Source: Ruegeria haliotis | GTDB taxonomy: Bacteria; Pseudomonadota; Alphaproteobacteria; Rhodobacterales; Rhodobacteraceae | Length of the DNA stretch: 64,000 bases | NCBI RefSeq assembly: GCF_013377785.1 | Contig: NZ_JABXWT010000002.1 | Span: 521,143 to 585,142, forward strand | Reading direction: 5' to 3' | The notes under the pieces: model-generated | The model's database searches: none | What the model saw: the letters and a program-made list of their open reading frames with translations, nothing else | Told to the model about the DNA's origin: nothing | Made by a program: the position numbers and the translations under genes | Part shown: one piece after another, positions 27,952 through 37,971 of the stretch | Numbering within the stretch: the stretch's first letter is position 1 | Layout: the number at the start of each line of letters is the position of its first letter

Positions 27952-29613
27952 TCAAACCTCGATCATTTTCGGGCGGCGGCGTTCGAACCAGATGACGATC
28001 ATCAGGCGCGTCACGAAGATCGCGGTGAAGACCGAGGTCAGAATGCCCAAACCCAGAGTGATGGCAAAGCCACGTACCGGACCGCTGCCCATGGCAAACA
28101 GGATCACCGCCGTGATGAAAGTGGTCACGTTAGCGTCCAGGATGGCCGACAGCGCCTTTTCGTAACCCAGATCAATCGCCCGGGCCGGACCTTTGGCGGA
28201 TTTCAGTTCTTCGCGGATACGTTCGAAGATCAGCACGTTGGCATCCACGGCCATACCAACCGTCAGCACGATGCCCGCGATCCCTGGCAAGGTCAGCGTC
28301 GCCCCGATCAGCGAAAGCAGTCCAAAGATCAGGCCCACATTGATGATCAGTGCGATGTTGGCAAAAATACCAAACAGACCATAGCTCAGCGCCATGAAAG
28401 TCAGTACCGCGACAAATGCCACGATGGTCGCCACTTTACCCGCGTCGATACTGTCCTGCCCAAGCTCTGGGCCAATGGTACGCTCTTCCAGGAATTCCAG
28501 CCGCGCAGGCAGAGCACCGGCGCGCAGCAAGACGGCCAAGTTGGTACTTTCTTCGACGGTGAAATTGCCTGTGATGATGCCCGAGCCACCCGGGATGTGC
28601 TGATTGATCACTGGAGCTGAGATCACCTCGTCATCCAGAACGATGGCAAAAGGCGCCCCTACATTGTCACGCGTATAGTCGCCAAACCTGCGTGCACCGG
28701 ACGTATTGAACCGGAAACTCACCGCCGGCTGACCGTTCTGGTTAAACGAGGGCTGTGCGTCCACAAGATCCTCGCCCGTCACGACCGGAGCGGACTCGAT
28801 GGTATAGTAAACACCGCTCTCGTCGAGCGATGGTACAACTTCCTCGCCAATACCCGGCACGGCATCCGGGTCGGTGCCACGCCCGGCAACCGGGTTAAAG
28901 GTCAACTGCGCGGTGGTCCCGATGATATCTTTCAGCTCACCCGCACTGCCGATTCCAGGTACCTGGATCAGGATACGGTCTGTACCCTGACGCTGAATAG
29001 TAGGCTCGCGGGTGCCGACCTCATCGATCCGGCGGCGCACAATCTCAAGTGACTGACGCACGGTTCGATCGTCCGAGGCCAGCTTTTCAGCCTCAGACAG
29101 CTGTATCACGATCGTGTCGCCCTCGGCGCGTGCCTCGATATCCGTTGCACCCACGCCAGTCAGGGTCTGCACCTGACGCGCCAACCCGCGGACAACCTCC
29201 AGCGCGCGGGACATGCCCTCGGGCTGGCTGATGCGTACACGAATCTCGTCGGGCTCCGAGGCTTGTTTGCGGATGGTGCCGACAGATTCACGTTCGTCCC
29301 GCAGAGCATCACGGATTTCGGGCCACATCGCCTCCATTCGGGATTCGTAGACATCACTGACCCGAACTTCGGCCAGAAGATGCGCTCCGCCGCGCAGATC
29401 CAGGCCGAGATTAACCAGCGAAGATGGCAACCAATTGGGCCACTGCGCAGCCTCTGCCTGCATCTCCGGTGTGTCGATGCCCAACTCGATGGCGGTTTTG
29501 GCATCATTGGATTGTTCGACGCGCGTGTAAAACGCATTCGGCAGAGCCATGAGCAGGCCGGTCACACAGACCAGCCAGATCAGAACCCGCTTCCAGGTAT
29601 CAATTTGCAGCAT
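27952..29613 (-). CDS. secD: Protein translocase subunit SecD
   Basis: 553 aa with the full SecD layout: N-terminal helix, large periplasmic domain (LGLDLRGGAHLL, RRIDEVGTREPTIQRQG, RILIQVPGI), and five C-terminal helices with LEERTIGPELGQDSI, LTLPGIAGIVLTVGMAVDANVLIFERIREEL. The VDANVLIFERI segment carries the conserved Asp used in proton coupling. Preceded by yajC (33-bp gap) and followed directly by secF. Confidence 0.98.
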   Translation of the reverse strand: MLQIDTWKRVLIWLVCVTGLLMALPNAFYTRVEQSNDAKTAIELGIDTPEMQAEAAQWPNWLPSSLVNLGLDLRGGAHLLAEVRVSDVYESRMEAMWPEIRDALRDERESVGTIRKQASEPDEIRVRISQPEGMSRALEVVRGLARQVQTLTGVGATDIEARAEGDTIVIQLSEAEKLASDDRTVRQSLEIVRRRIDEVGTREPTIQRQGTDRILIQVPGIGSAGELKDIIGTTAQLTFNPVAGRGTDPDAVPGIGEEVVPSLDESGVYYTIESAPVVTGEDLVDAQPSFNQNGQPAVSFRFNTSGARRFGDYTRDNVGAPFAIVLDDEVISAPVINQHIPGGSGIITGNFTVEESTNLAVLLRAGALPARLEFLEERTIGPELGQDSIDAGKVATIVAFVAVLTFMALSYGLFGIFANIALIINVGLIFGLLSLIGATLTLPGIAGIVLTVGMAVDANVLIFERIREELKSAKGPARAIDLGYEKALSAILDANVTTFITAVILFAMGSGPVRGFAITLGLGILTSVFTAIFVTRLMIVIWFERRRPKMIEV

Positions 29614-29646
29614 TACCCTGCCTTTTCAAGGATTTGGAACGCGAAA

Positions 29647-29934
29647 TTACTTCGCAGGCTCGGTCTTGTTCAGAACCTGAGCGAGGGTCGATTTGACCAC
29701 GCGCACCTTGACGCCATCGGCGATCTCGACCTCGATCTCGTTGTCGTCTTCCTTGACTTTGGACACCTTACCGATCAGCCCACCCTGGGTCACGACCTGA
29801 TCGCCCCGGCGCACGGCTTCGACCATGGCCTGATGTTCCTTCATCTTCTTCTGCTGCGGACGGATCAGCAGGAAATACATGATCGCAAAGATCAGGATCA
29901 GCGGGAGAAATTGGGCGATTGAACCACCATCCAT
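29647..29934 (-). CDS. yajC: Sec translocon accessory subunit YajC
   Basis: 95 aa, one N-terminal transmembrane helix (FLPLILIFAIMYFLLIRPQQKK) followed by a cytosolic domain with the family motif RRGDQVVTQGGLIGKV. Start of the yajC-secD-secF run, divergent from the MscS gene; the promoter should lie in 29935-30100. Confidence 0.97.
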   Translation of the reverse strand: MDGGSIAQFLPLILIFAIMYFLLIRPQQKKMKEHQAMVEAVRRGDQVVTQGGLIGKVSKVKEDDNEIEVEIADGVKVRVVKSTLAQVLNKTEPAK

Positions 29935-30135
29935 GGGATATTCCTTTGTTCAGATCTTGCGGCACCGTTCCGCAAATTTGGCCGGAACCTATGCCTTGAA
30001 ATGAGCGTTTGCAAGCAGAGGCAGCGCTGTGACCCTCTCAGATGTTGTTGCTGCGGACAAAGATGATGGCGACCGTTGCAGATATGCCCTAGGAAGACGA
30101 TCCAACTTGGCTATAGTTGGGCGACTGGAGGCGCG

Positions 30136-31797
30136 ATGACATATCACTACAAACCATTCCAATTGCTGACGCTTTTGCTGTTGGCTCTGGCATTGGTTCT
30201 TTCTCTCTCCATCCCCGGATTAGCGCAAGAAGCGGCTCCTGAGAGTGGCGAGGCAGAGGTTGCTGAATCGGACACCTTCAAGGCACCAGTTATCGTCGAT
30301 GGCGACACTTTGTTCTTCTTGCGTGGGTCCAGCGCTCTCCCTGCCCCAGAGCGGGCCGAACGGGTTCAGAACAGCATTATTGAAGTCGCCGAAAGTTCGG
30401 AAAATCCAAGTGTCGAGATTACCTTTGAAGAAACAGAGCTTGGGAACCGTATCCTTGCAGACGGCATCATAGTTTCGATCGTCACCACAGCGGACGCCGA
30501 ACTGGACCAGATGACTCTGGACGTTCTCAGCATTCTTCACCGCGATGCAATCGAAGAGGCCATTGTTGCCTACCGCGCCAACCGCACCGAACAGGCACGC
30601 GTGTCAGGCGCCATCGAGGCTGCCGCGTGGACAATTGGGTTTGCCCTGTTCATCGTAATAATCCTGTGGCTGCATCGCAGGATCAGGCGGCGCACGCTAA
30701 AACTGGTTATGCGCTATCTCAGCGATGTCGAAACCGCCACCGCAAAGAGTGTCCAGGCCGAGGCAATTGCCGCCCTGATCCGCTATGGCCTGAATTTCGT
30801 TCTACTGGTCTTCTTCTTCCTGGGTTTCTATTATTACCTGTCCTTCGTTCTACTGGCTTTCGCTGAAACCCGTTACTTTGCGCAACTGCTGCTAACGTAC
30901 CTGACTGAACCGGTCATGGTGATCTTCCGAGGCGTTATCAGCTATATCCCCAACCTGATCATGCTGGGCCTGATTTCCTGGGTCACGTTGTATGTCATAA
31001 AGGGCATGCGCGTGTTCTTCGACGCCGTCGAAGCGGGCACGTTCGAGATGGGTGATTTTGAAAAACACTGGGTGAACCCAACCTTCAACATCGCCCGCGT
31101 CGTTACCGTCATGATCGCATTGGTCTTTGCCGTTCCCTATATCCCCGGCTCGGATTCTGCAGCGTTTCAAGGCCTGACACTTCTGGTTGGGGCCATGCTG
31201 TCACTGGGCGCAAACTCGGTTGTCTCCAACATGCTTGCGGGTCTGTTCGTGATCTACCGCCGCTCGACCTCAATCGGGGATCGGATACAGATCGGCGAAC
31301 ATATTGGCGATGTGGTTCAAATCAAACTGATGGAAACACATCTGAAATCCATCAAAAACGAGCTGATCTCGATTCCAAACGCGCAACTGATGAACTCAGA
31401 TGTGGTGAATTTCTCGAAAAAAACCGACGGCAGCGGGCTACTGCTGCACACCACGGTGGGTATCGGATACGAAGAACCGTCTGATAAGATCGAGGCGATG
31501 TTGATCGAAGCCGCCAATCGCACCAAGGGGATCAAGGCCAAGCCTGAACCTTTCGTACTGTGGACCGCTTTGGCCGACTACGCGATCAATTATCAGATCA
31601 ACGGCTATTCGACACGCGGCAGTATCATTCCGAAAATCAAATCGGACCTGCATCGCAACATCGTCGCAGTGTTCAATGAGAACAACGTTCAGATCATGAC
31701 GCCTTCGTACATCGCCGATCCACCCGAGCCGAAAATCCCGGCAGAACACTGGGATGGTCATCTGGCTCATGATTCCGACGAGGTCGCAGAGAAGTAA
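30136..31797 (+). CDS. MscS-family mechanosensitive channel with periplasmic domain
   Basis: 553 aa from the ATG at 30136, with GGAGG seven bases upstream. A signal peptide (LTLLLLALALVLSLSIPGLAQ) leads to a small acidic periplasmic domain (about 30-170), then five or so membrane helices. The MscS pore helix region is GLTLLVGAMLSLGANSVVSNMLAGLFVIYRR, followed by the beta domain DRIQIGEHIGDVVQIKLMETHLKSIKNELISIPN and a C-terminal alpha/beta domain. It should open under membrane tension and release solutes on osmotic downshock. It is larger than E. coli MscS because of the N-terminal extension. It is followed by serS. Confidence 0.92.
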   Translation: MTYHYKPFQLLTLLLLALALVLSLSIPGLAQEAAPESGEAEVAESDTFKAPVIVDGDTLFFLRGSSALPAPERAERVQNSIIEVAESSENPSVEITFEETELGNRILADGIIVSIVTTADAELDQMTLDVLSILHRDAIEEAIVAYRANRTEQARVSGAIEAAAWTIGFALFIVIILWLHRRIRRRTLKLVMRYLSDVETATAKSVQAEAIAALIRYGLNFVLLVFFFLGFYYYLSFVLLAFAETRYFAQLLLTYLTEPVMVIFRGVISYIPNLIMLGLISWVTLYVIKGMRVFFDAVEAGTFEMGDFEKHWVNPTFNIARVVTVMIALVFAVPYIPGSDSAAFQGLTLLVGAMLSLGANSVVSNMLAGLFVIYRRSTSIGDRIQIGEHIGDVVQIKLMETHLKSIKNELISIPNAQLMNSDVVNFSKKTDGSGLLLHTTVGIGYEEPSDKIEAMLIEAANRTKGIKAKPEPFVLWTALADYAINYQINGYSTRGSIIPKIKSDLHRNIVAVFNENNVQIMTPSYIADPPEPKIPAEHWDGHLAHDSDEVAEK

Positions 31798-31883
31798 GCG
31801 CAATTTGCGCAACCGATGCTACACCCTGCCGGTCAGATGGTGCATAAGCGGCGTTAGTGATTCACGCATTAAGGACATGCACC

Positions 31884-33176
31884 ATGCACGACATCCGCGC
31901 CATTCGCGAAAACCCTGCTGCCTTCGACGCCGCCCTTGCGCGCCGCGGGGACGCGCCGGTGTCGTCAGACTTGTTGCGGCTGGACGAAGGTCGCCGAGCC
32001 AAGATTCTCGCCGCTGAAACCGCACAGGCCGAGCAAAACAAGGCCTCGAAAGAAGTCGGCGCCGCGAAAGCACGTGGTGATGACGCCGAATTCGAACGCC
32101 TGCGCGCATTGGTGGCCGAGAAGAAGGCCGAGATTGCCCGCATGCAGACCGAAGCCAAGGATCTGGACGCGCTACTGACCGATCAGCTGGCACGCATCGC
32201 CAACCTGCCAGCCGACGACGTGCCGCAAGGCGCAGACGAAAACGACAATGTCGAGGTGAACCGCTGGGGCACGCCGCGTAATTGCGACTTTGCGCCCAAG
32301 GAACACTACGAAATCCCTGCGGTCGCGGCGGCAATGGATTTTGAAACCGCCGCCAAAACCAGCGGCAGCCGATTTGTGAACCTCTCCAAGGGCGTGGCAC
32401 GTATCCATCGGGCACTGGCCCAGTTCATGCTGGACACGCATATCGACAAAAACGGCCTGACCGAGATGCAGACCCCCGTGCTGGTGCGCGACGAGGCCAT
32501 GTACGGCACCGATAAGTTGCCGAAATTCGGCGAGGACAGCTATCAGACCACCAATGGCTGGTGGCTGATCCCAACATCCGAGGTCACGCTGACTTACTCG
32601 GTGTCGGGCGACATCCTTGAACAAGGCGCCCTGCCCATCCGCATGACCGCACATACCACCTGTTTCCGCTCTGAGGCCGGCAGCGCTGGCAAAGACACCG
32701 CAGGCATGCTGCGCCAGCACCAGTTCGAAAAGGTCGAGATGGTCTCAGTCACTCATCCGGACAACTCGGATGATGAGCAGAAACGCATGTTGCGCTGCGC
32801 CGAGGATTTGCTCGAACAATTGGGCGTGCCCTATCGCACCGTCATCCTGTGCACCGGAGACATGGGGTTTGGTGCCCGCCGCACCTATGACATCGAGGCT
32901 TGGTTGCCCGGTCAGGACGCGTATCGCGAAATCAGCTCGGTCTCGACGACCGGCGCGTTTCAGGCCCGTCGTATGAACGCGCGCTTCCGTCCCGATGGCG
33001 GTGGCAAGCCTGAATACGTGCACACACTGAACGGCTCGGGTCTGGCGGTGGGGCGTTGCTTGATTGCAGTGCTGGAAAATGGCCAGAACGAAGACGGCAC
33101 TGTGTCTCTGCCCAAGGTGTTGGCCCCCTATCTGGGTGGCAAGCTGACGCTGCAGATCGACGGCTCTCTGGCCTGA
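31884..33176 (+). CDS. serS: Serine-tRNA ligase
   Basis: 430 aa class II synthetase. It charges tRNA-Ser (and tRNA-Sec where present). N-terminal coiled-coil arm (about 30-105, Ala/Glu/Lys-rich) that grips the long variable arm of tRNA-Ser, motif 2 in [25 protein letters not shown], and motif 3 [16 protein letters not shown]. The ATG at 31884 is taken from family alignment; AAGGA lies upstream. A terminator follows. Confidence 0.98.
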   Translation: MHDIRAIRENPAAFDAALARRGDAPVSSDLLRLDEGRRAKILAAETAQAEQNKASKEVGAAKARGDDAEFERLRALVAEKKAEIARMQTEAKDLDALLTDQLARIANLPADDVPQGADENDNVEVNRWGTPRNCDFAPKEHYEIPAVAAAMDFETAAKTSGSRFVNLSKGVARIHRALAQFMLDTHIDKNGLTEMQTPVLVRDEAMYGTDKLPKFGEDSYQTTNGWWLIPTSEVTLTYSVSGDILEQGALPIRMTAHTTCFRSEAGSAGKDTAGMLRQHQFEKVEMVSVTHPDNSDDEQKRMLRCAEDLLEQLGVPYRTVILCTGDMGFGARRTYDIEAWLPGQDAYREISSVSTTGAFQARRMNARFRPDGGGKPEYVHTLNGSGLAVGRCLIAVLENGQNEDGTVSLPKVLAPYLGGKLTLQIDGSLA

Positions 33177-33185
33177 TACAAAGAA

Positions 33186-33215
33186 ACCGGCAACCGTTTA
33201 ACACGGTGCCGGTTT
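33186..33215 (+). terminator. Hairpin terminator after serS, possibly bidirectional
   Basis: AACCGGCA-(A)-CCGT pairs with ACGG-TGCCGGTT (single-base bulge), followed by TGATA; 10 bp after the serS stop and 27 bp before the end of the convergent gene. Confidence 0.75.
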
Positions 33216-33241
33216 GATAAGCTCAACGAGGCGAGGAAGGC

Positions 33242-33853
33242 TTACTTCTTCGCCTTTTTCTTATCCTTCTTCTTGTCTTTCTTTTTGCCGTCTTTCTTCT
33301 TCACGTCTTTTTTCTTGTCGTCCTTCTTGGACTTTTTGTCTTTCTTGGACTTGGCCTTCACCTTGTCCTTGGCCTTGGAGAATGCGGCCTCCATCTCTTT
33401 GCGTTTCTTGGCGGCTTTTTCTTCCTTGGCCTTGGCCTTGGCTTTTTTCTTAGCCTTGGCTTCAGCCTGTTTGGCAGCGGCTTTTTCTTCGGCAGCTTTG
33501 CGCGCGGCTTCTTCCGCCCGTTTCTCGGCAGCGGCGGCGGCTACAGTTTTGCGTGCAGCCGGTTTGCGCGCGGCCGGTTTACGAGCAGTCGTGGTGCGTG
33601 TCGGTTCGCGGCGCGCGGTGGGCTTTGCATTTGCGCGCTTCGCCGCCGCAGGCTTTGCCGCAGCCGGTTTTGCAGCAATGGCGGCTTTGGCAGACGCAAT
33701 CAGCACCGATGCGCGCGCCACACCAATTCGGGAGACCTTGACCAGATCTACAGGTTTTGCCTTTGCTATGTCTTCGGCAGTCTTGAAACCAATGGCAATC
33801 AGCGCTTGGCCAAGCGTCTTTCCCACACCTTTAATGTCGGTCACTGCAGTCAT
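33242..33853 (-). CDS. Helix-hairpin-helix protein with lysine/alanine-rich histone-like tail
   Basis: 203 aa. Residues about 1-60 hold a helix-hairpin-helix-type DNA-binding domain (DIKGVGKTLGQALIAIGFKTAEDIAKA, VKVSRIGVARASVLIASAK). The rest is low-complexity: an Ala/Pro/Lys/Arg segment (about 60-105), an Ala/Glu/Lys helix (105-160) and a Lys/Asp tail of repeated KKKD units (165-203). The tail recalls histone H1 and AlgP/HctB-type proteins, so non-specific DNA binding is likely. The start has AAGGATCC upstream. The DNA is correspondingly repetitive, which could make it prone to length variation. Specific role unknown. Confidence 0.85.
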   Translation of the reverse strand: MTAVTDIKGVGKTLGQALIAIGFKTAEDIAKAKPVDLVKVSRIGVARASVLIASAKAAIAAKPAAAKPAAAKRANAKPTARREPTRTTTARKPAARKPAARKTVAAAAAEKRAEEAARKAAEEKAAAKQAEAKAKKKAKAKAKEEKAAKKRKEMEAAFSKAKDKVKAKSKKDKKSKKDDKKKDVKKKDGKKKDKKKDKKKAKK

Positions 33854-33946
33854 TACGGATCCTTTCTCTGTCTCCCTGCGTTTTCGTATATCCGCAGGAT
33901 ATACAGTCCTGCAAGTGATTGGTCTGGCCGCACAAGCCGCCCAGTC

Positions 33947-34933
33947 TTAACCGCTGTGGGCAAGATCCGCAGTACGCTCTTTTTTCGGAAAGGGCACAAG
34001 ACGTTTTGCGTCCTCGTCCCATAATTTGAGGTTCAACGCCGCCACAGCCTCGGGGAATTTGATCCGTCGCGGCGTGTATTCAGGTGGCAGGTTATAGTGA
34101 CACGCTCGCAATCGATAGGACGGGATACGCGCGTTGAAATGATGGATGTCGTGCAGTGTAATACAGGCCACTGCATTGTCGAACCACCAGCCGAAATCCA
34201 AAGCCGACGAGCCCTGCAACGCTGCCAACTTCGGATCCAGATCCGGGCGGCGGTCCCAATAGGTGTCCTCAAAGTTATGCTGTAGATAGACGAGGAACAC
34301 ACCCAGCATGCCGCCCAGCAATGAAAATACCAGCCAGACCAGGATTCCGGTCGTGCCGCCAATCAGATAGAGCAACCCCAGAAAGACCACGATCGACAGG
34401 TTGTGCAGCAAGACGCCCTCAATCCCAAAGCGCACGGTGTTCTTGGGCCAACGATACCGAATGAAATAAGTAAACAGTGCCCCAACAGGAACGAAGATGA
34501 ACGGATTACGATATAGCCTGTAAAACAAACGCGTTTTCCAGTTCGCAGAATTCCATTCGCGCAGGGTCATCGTGTTGATTTCACCCGTCTCGCGGTGTTC
34601 CAGATTGCCAATACCAGCGTGATGCAGATTGTGGTTCTGCTTCATCACTTCGAAGGGCGCAAAGGTGAAGGGTGACAGTCCGTGTCCTGCCCATTCATTC
34701 TGCTGACGGGTTTCAAACAACGAATGATGCCCGCAATCATGCTGCAGCACGTAAAGGCGCACGGCCGAAAAGGCGAAGACGGTCCCGGCGGGAACCATGA
34801 TGTACCAACGATCAACATAGGCAATCGCCAGAGCCAGCGATGTAAAATACACCGCAAATGTTCCAAAGTAGCTCAGCGCAGCCAGTCGATTGTCCTGCAC
34901 TGCATATTGTCTCGTATATTCCCTCAGATCCAT
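33947..34933 (-). CDS. Membrane fatty acid desaturase
   Basis: 328 aa, about four transmembrane helices. The three histidine boxes of di-iron membrane desaturases are intact: HDCGHH (about 65-70), HNLHH (about 101-105) and HDIHHFN (about 258-264). It should insert a double bond into acyl chains of membrane lipids. It looks like the acyl-lipid/omega type of proteobacteria; regiospecificity cannot be told. Single gene between the histone-like gene and der. Confidence 0.92.
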   Translation of the reverse strand: MDLREYTRQYAVQDNRLAALSYFGTFAVYFTSLALAIAYVDRWYIMVPAGTVFAFSAVRLYVLQHDCGHHSLFETRQQNEWAGHGLSPFTFAPFEVMKQNHNLHHAGIGNLEHRETGEINTMTLREWNSANWKTRLFYRLYRNPFIFVPVGALFTYFIRYRWPKNTVRFGIEGVLLHNLSIVVFLGLLYLIGGTTGILVWLVFSLLGGMLGVFLVYLQHNFEDTYWDRRPDLDPKLAALQGSSALDFGWWFDNAVACITLHDIHHFNARIPSYRLRACHYNLPPEYTPRRIKFPEAVAALNLKLWDEDAKRLVPFPKKERTADLAHSG

Positions 34934-35047
34934 CCAGCCCGCTCCTACGATGGCCCGGTTATCATTTTTCTAAAAATATGAGCAGTTTGCCCACATGCAA
35001 GCAACGCGCATAAAAACAAATGCACGCTAGTGAATGCTAGCGCGCTG

Positions 35048-35070
35048 AAAAGGGGCTGTCACGCCCCCTG
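35048..35070 (-). terminator. Terminator of der
   Basis: On the minus strand, GGGGC-GTGACA-GCCCC followed by TTTT, 27 bp past the der stop. A second small inverted repeat, CGCTAG/CTAGCG, lies just beyond at about 35028-35045. Confidence 0.75.
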
Positions 35071-35096
35071 AGCAAAAATGCTATAAATTGGCGCAG

Positions 35097-36560
35097 TTAC
35101 GCCTTGCCCTTAAGATGTTTGGCCAGCGCGCCCGCGTTTTTCTTGCGCCGCCCTTTATAGGGATTCTTGTCGCCCTGCCCGCGCAGCGTCAGGCGAATAG
35201 GAGTACCCGGCATATCGAAATCCTCGCGCAGCCCGTTGACCAAATAACGGGAATAGCTGTCCGGCATTTTATCGGGATGCGAGCACATCACAACAAACCC
35301 CGGCGGCCGGGTCTTGACCTGCGTCATATAACGCAACTTAATCCGGCGCCCCTGTGGTGCGGGTGGCGGATGCTGTTCCAACATTTCTATTAGCCAGCGG
35401 TTCAATGCGGCTGTTGGCATCCGGCGATTCCAGACGTCATGAGCACGCAGGATAGCGGCACGCAACCGCTCCAGACCCCGGCCTGTTTTGGCTGAAACGG
35501 TCACCAAGGGGGCACCGCGCAATTGAGGGAGCAACCGCTCGAAGGATTCTTTGAGGTCGCGCAGTTTCTCTTGCTTGTCCTCTTCGATGTCCCATTTGTT
35601 AACAGCCACGACCACAGCGCGCCCTTCACGCTCAGCCAGATCAGCGATGCGCAGGTCTTGTTGTTCAAACGGGATGGCCGCGTCTAGCAAGACCACCACG
35701 ACCTCGGCGAACTTGACAGCGCGCAGGCCGTCCGACACCGAGAGTTTTTCCAGCTTTTCCTGAACTTTGGCTTTTTTACGCATGCCTGCCGTATCAAAGA
35801 TACGCATGGGCGTGCTGTCGCCATCCGAATCCGCCCAATCAATGCGCAGGCTGATGGCGTCGCGCGTGATCCCGGCCTCGGGACCCGTCAACAGACGGTC
35901 TTCACCCATGATCTTGTTGATCAGGGTGGACTTGCCGGCGTTGGGACGCCCGACAACCGCGACCTGCAAAGGTCTGGCATCGGTGATCAGGGGGACTTCT
36001 CCCTCGCCATCCTCGTCAAGTTCGATGTCGGTTTGGGGCGCATCCTCGGATTGCTGTTCGGCTGCGGCATCTGCCAAAGGCATCAGATGATCATAAAGGT
36101 CCGTCATCCCCTCGCCATGTTCGCCCGACAAGCGAACCGGCTCACCCAGACCCAGGTTATAGGCTTCGAGTACGCCTGCATCCGCTGCGTTGCCTTCAGC
36201 CTTGTTTGCCGCCAGAATCACGTGTTTCGATCGTTTGCGCAGGATCTCGGCGAACATCTCATCCGTCGGTGTCACACCTGTGCGGGCATCGATCATGAAC
36301 AGGCACACATCGGCCATATCCACTGCGCGCTCGGTCAGACGGCGCATGCGACCTTGCAGGCTGTCGTCGGTCGCATCCTCAAGGCCCGCCGTGTCAATCA
36401 CGGTAAACCGCAAGTCAGCCAGACGCCCCTGGCCTTCGCGCAGGTCGCGCGTTACGCCGGGCTGGTCGTCGACCAAGGCCAGACGTTTGCCCACAAGGCG
36501 GTTGAACAGGGTGGATTTGCCCACATTCGGGCGCCCCACGATGGCGAGGGTCAGCGACAT
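35097..36560 (-). CDS. der: Ribosome biogenesis GTPase Der (EngA)
   Basis: 487 aa from the ATG at 36560. Two tandem GTPase domains: the first with GRPNVGKST (about 8-16) and DTAGLED, the second with GRPNAGKST and [10 protein letters not shown], followed by the KH-like C-terminal domain ([22 protein letters not shown]). It acts in 50S subunit maturation. A Glu/Asp-rich linker separates the GTPase domains. It follows the bamB-like gene by 48 bp, as in E. coli. Confidence 0.98.
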   Translation of the reverse strand: MSLTLAIVGRPNVGKSTLFNRLVGKRLALVDDQPGVTRDLREGQGRLADLRFTVIDTAGLEDATDDSLQGRMRRLTERAVDMADVCLFMIDARTGVTPTDEMFAEILRKRSKHVILAANKAEGNAADAGVLEAYNLGLGEPVRLSGEHGEGMTDLYDHLMPLADAAAEQQSEDAPQTDIELDEDGEGEVPLITDARPLQVAVVGRPNAGKSTLINKIMGEDRLLTGPEAGITRDAISLRIDWADSDGDSTPMRIFDTAGMRKKAKVQEKLEKLSVSDGLRAVKFAEVVVVLLDAAIPFEQQDLRIADLAEREGRAVVVAVNKWDIEEDKQEKLRDLKESFERLLPQLRGAPLVTVSAKTGRGLERLRAAILRAHDVWNRRMPTAALNRWLIEMLEQHPPPAPQGRRIKLRYMTQVKTRPPGFVVMCSHPDKMPDSYSRYLVNGLREDFDMPGTPIRLTLRGQGDKNPYKGRRKKNAGALAKHLKGKA

Positions 36561-36608
36561 GATACTCAACTTTCAAGACTCAGACGCGCCCTTTAGCGCA
36601 TCTTGTCG

Positions 36609-37931
36609 TCAACGGAAAGCGTGCAGTTCACCCTTGGTCGATACGACATACAGCGTTTGCCCCGCCACAACGGGCGCGGTGGTCGCCCCACCCGGCACCT
36701 CGACACGGTGAATCAGGCTGCCATCAACCGGATTGAAAAAGCGCAGATAGCCATCGTTTGAGGATACAACGATACGTCCACCTGCTAGGATTGGTCCATA
36801 ATGAGCGAAGATCGGGCCGCGTTTTCCCCGTTTGTCTTTGACAAACCCCGGCAAGTCCTGCGCCCAGATGATCGACCCATCTGCAGCGTTCAGACGTACC
36901 AACTGACTGCGATCGCTGATCAGAAAGATGCTGTTGCCTGCAGGCCAAACGGTGTCCACGGCTCCTTCGTCCGCTGTCCAGCGCCGCTCACCCGAAGAGC
37001 CGTCAAACGCAACGGTTCGGCCTGAATGGTTGCCGATATAGATTGCATCGCCCGCCACCATCGGACCACCGGTCACATCGACGATCTGCGCAGCTGCGCG
37101 ACCACGGCGCCCACCGGCAACCGAAGCATTCCAGCGCCGAATCCCCCCCTTGCGGAAGGTCGCGGCAATATCTCCCGACCCAAATGCAAAGACCGCCAAG
37201 TCCGAGGTCAAGGCTGGCGCGGGCGCACCCAGAACGTTGCCGACGCTCGGCGTACCTTCGATCTGCCATACGATACGGCCGTCTTTGGTATTCACGGTCC
37301 AGCCCGTTTCGTCACCGGCCACCAGATACAACAACCCGTCTTTTACCAAAGGCGCCCCGCTGCCCGTGGCATTCAGGCGTTTTTGCCAGCGAACTGCACC
37401 TGTTTTAGCATCAAGCGCCGTCAAACGCCCGAACCCTGACGATACGTACAGCACACCATTGGAATAGGCCATTCCACCACCCGTGGCATCCGAATCACCA
37501 TCATTGGCCGGAATAAGGGTCGTGTCCCACGCCACCTGCCCCTGAGGCGAAACCGCTGTCACGGTCGCACCGGAATCGAGCGTGTAGATCAAACCGCCTG
37601 CCACGACTGGCTCGGCTGTAATGCGTTGCTTGCGCGAGTCACCATTTCCGATCGAGGTCGACCAGATCCGCTGTGGTGTTGCGCGCAATGCGGCATTTGT
37701 TGTTCGGAACGCCGCGGTCCCCGGACTTTGGGGCCAGCTGGCATTCGCATTTTGCGCCGGCAAGCTGATCGGCTGTGATCCACGGGTTTCAACCGTTTCC
37801 GTATCGGACGCTGGGCGAATGTCTTCGCGCGCACCCGGCAGAACGTTCTCGGGCTCTTGGCAGGCGGCCAATGTAGTCAGGGCAATTGCCGTCACCGGCA
37901 AACCCATACGGGAGAATAATCTTGTCACCAT
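36609..37931 (-). CDS. bamB: PQQ-repeat beta-propeller lipoprotein, BamB-like
   Basis: About 440 aa from the ATG at 37931. A signal sequence with lipobox LAAC marks it as a lipoprotein. The body has repeated beta-propeller blades with the motif pattern V..DGxIYxxxxxGxVxALDxxTGxxxW (for example GRLTALDAKTGAVRWQK, GRTVAFDGSSGERRW, QLVRLNAADGSIIWAQDL). BamB supports outer-membrane protein insertion by BamA. The position between a YfgM-like gene and der matches the E. coli order yfgM-bamB-der, which supports the assignment. The ribosome site is weak. Confidence 0.88.
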   Translation of the reverse strand: MVTRLFSRMGLPVTAIALTTLAACQEPENVLPGAREDIRPASDTETVETRGSQPISLPAQNANASWPQSPGTAAFRTTNAALRATPQRIWSTSIGNGDSRKQRITAEPVVAGGLIYTLDSGATVTAVSPQGQVAWDTTLIPANDGDSDATGGGMAYSNGVLYVSSGFGRLTALDAKTGAVRWQKRLNATGSGAPLVKDGLLYLVAGDETGWTVNTKDGRIVWQIEGTPSVGNVLGAPAPALTSDLAVFAFGSGDIAATFRKGGIRRWNASVAGGRRGRAAAQIVDVTGGPMVAGDAIYIGNHSGRTVAFDGSSGERRWTADEGAVDTVWPAGNSIFLISDRSQLVRLNAADGSIIWAQDLPGFVKDKRGKRGPIFAHYGPILAGGRIVVSSNDGYLRFFNPVDGSLIHRVEVPGGATTAPVVAGQTLYVVSTKGELHAFR

Positions 37932-37971
37932 ATCAATCCGAACTCGCCTGTCATATTGTTGTTCCGCCAGA

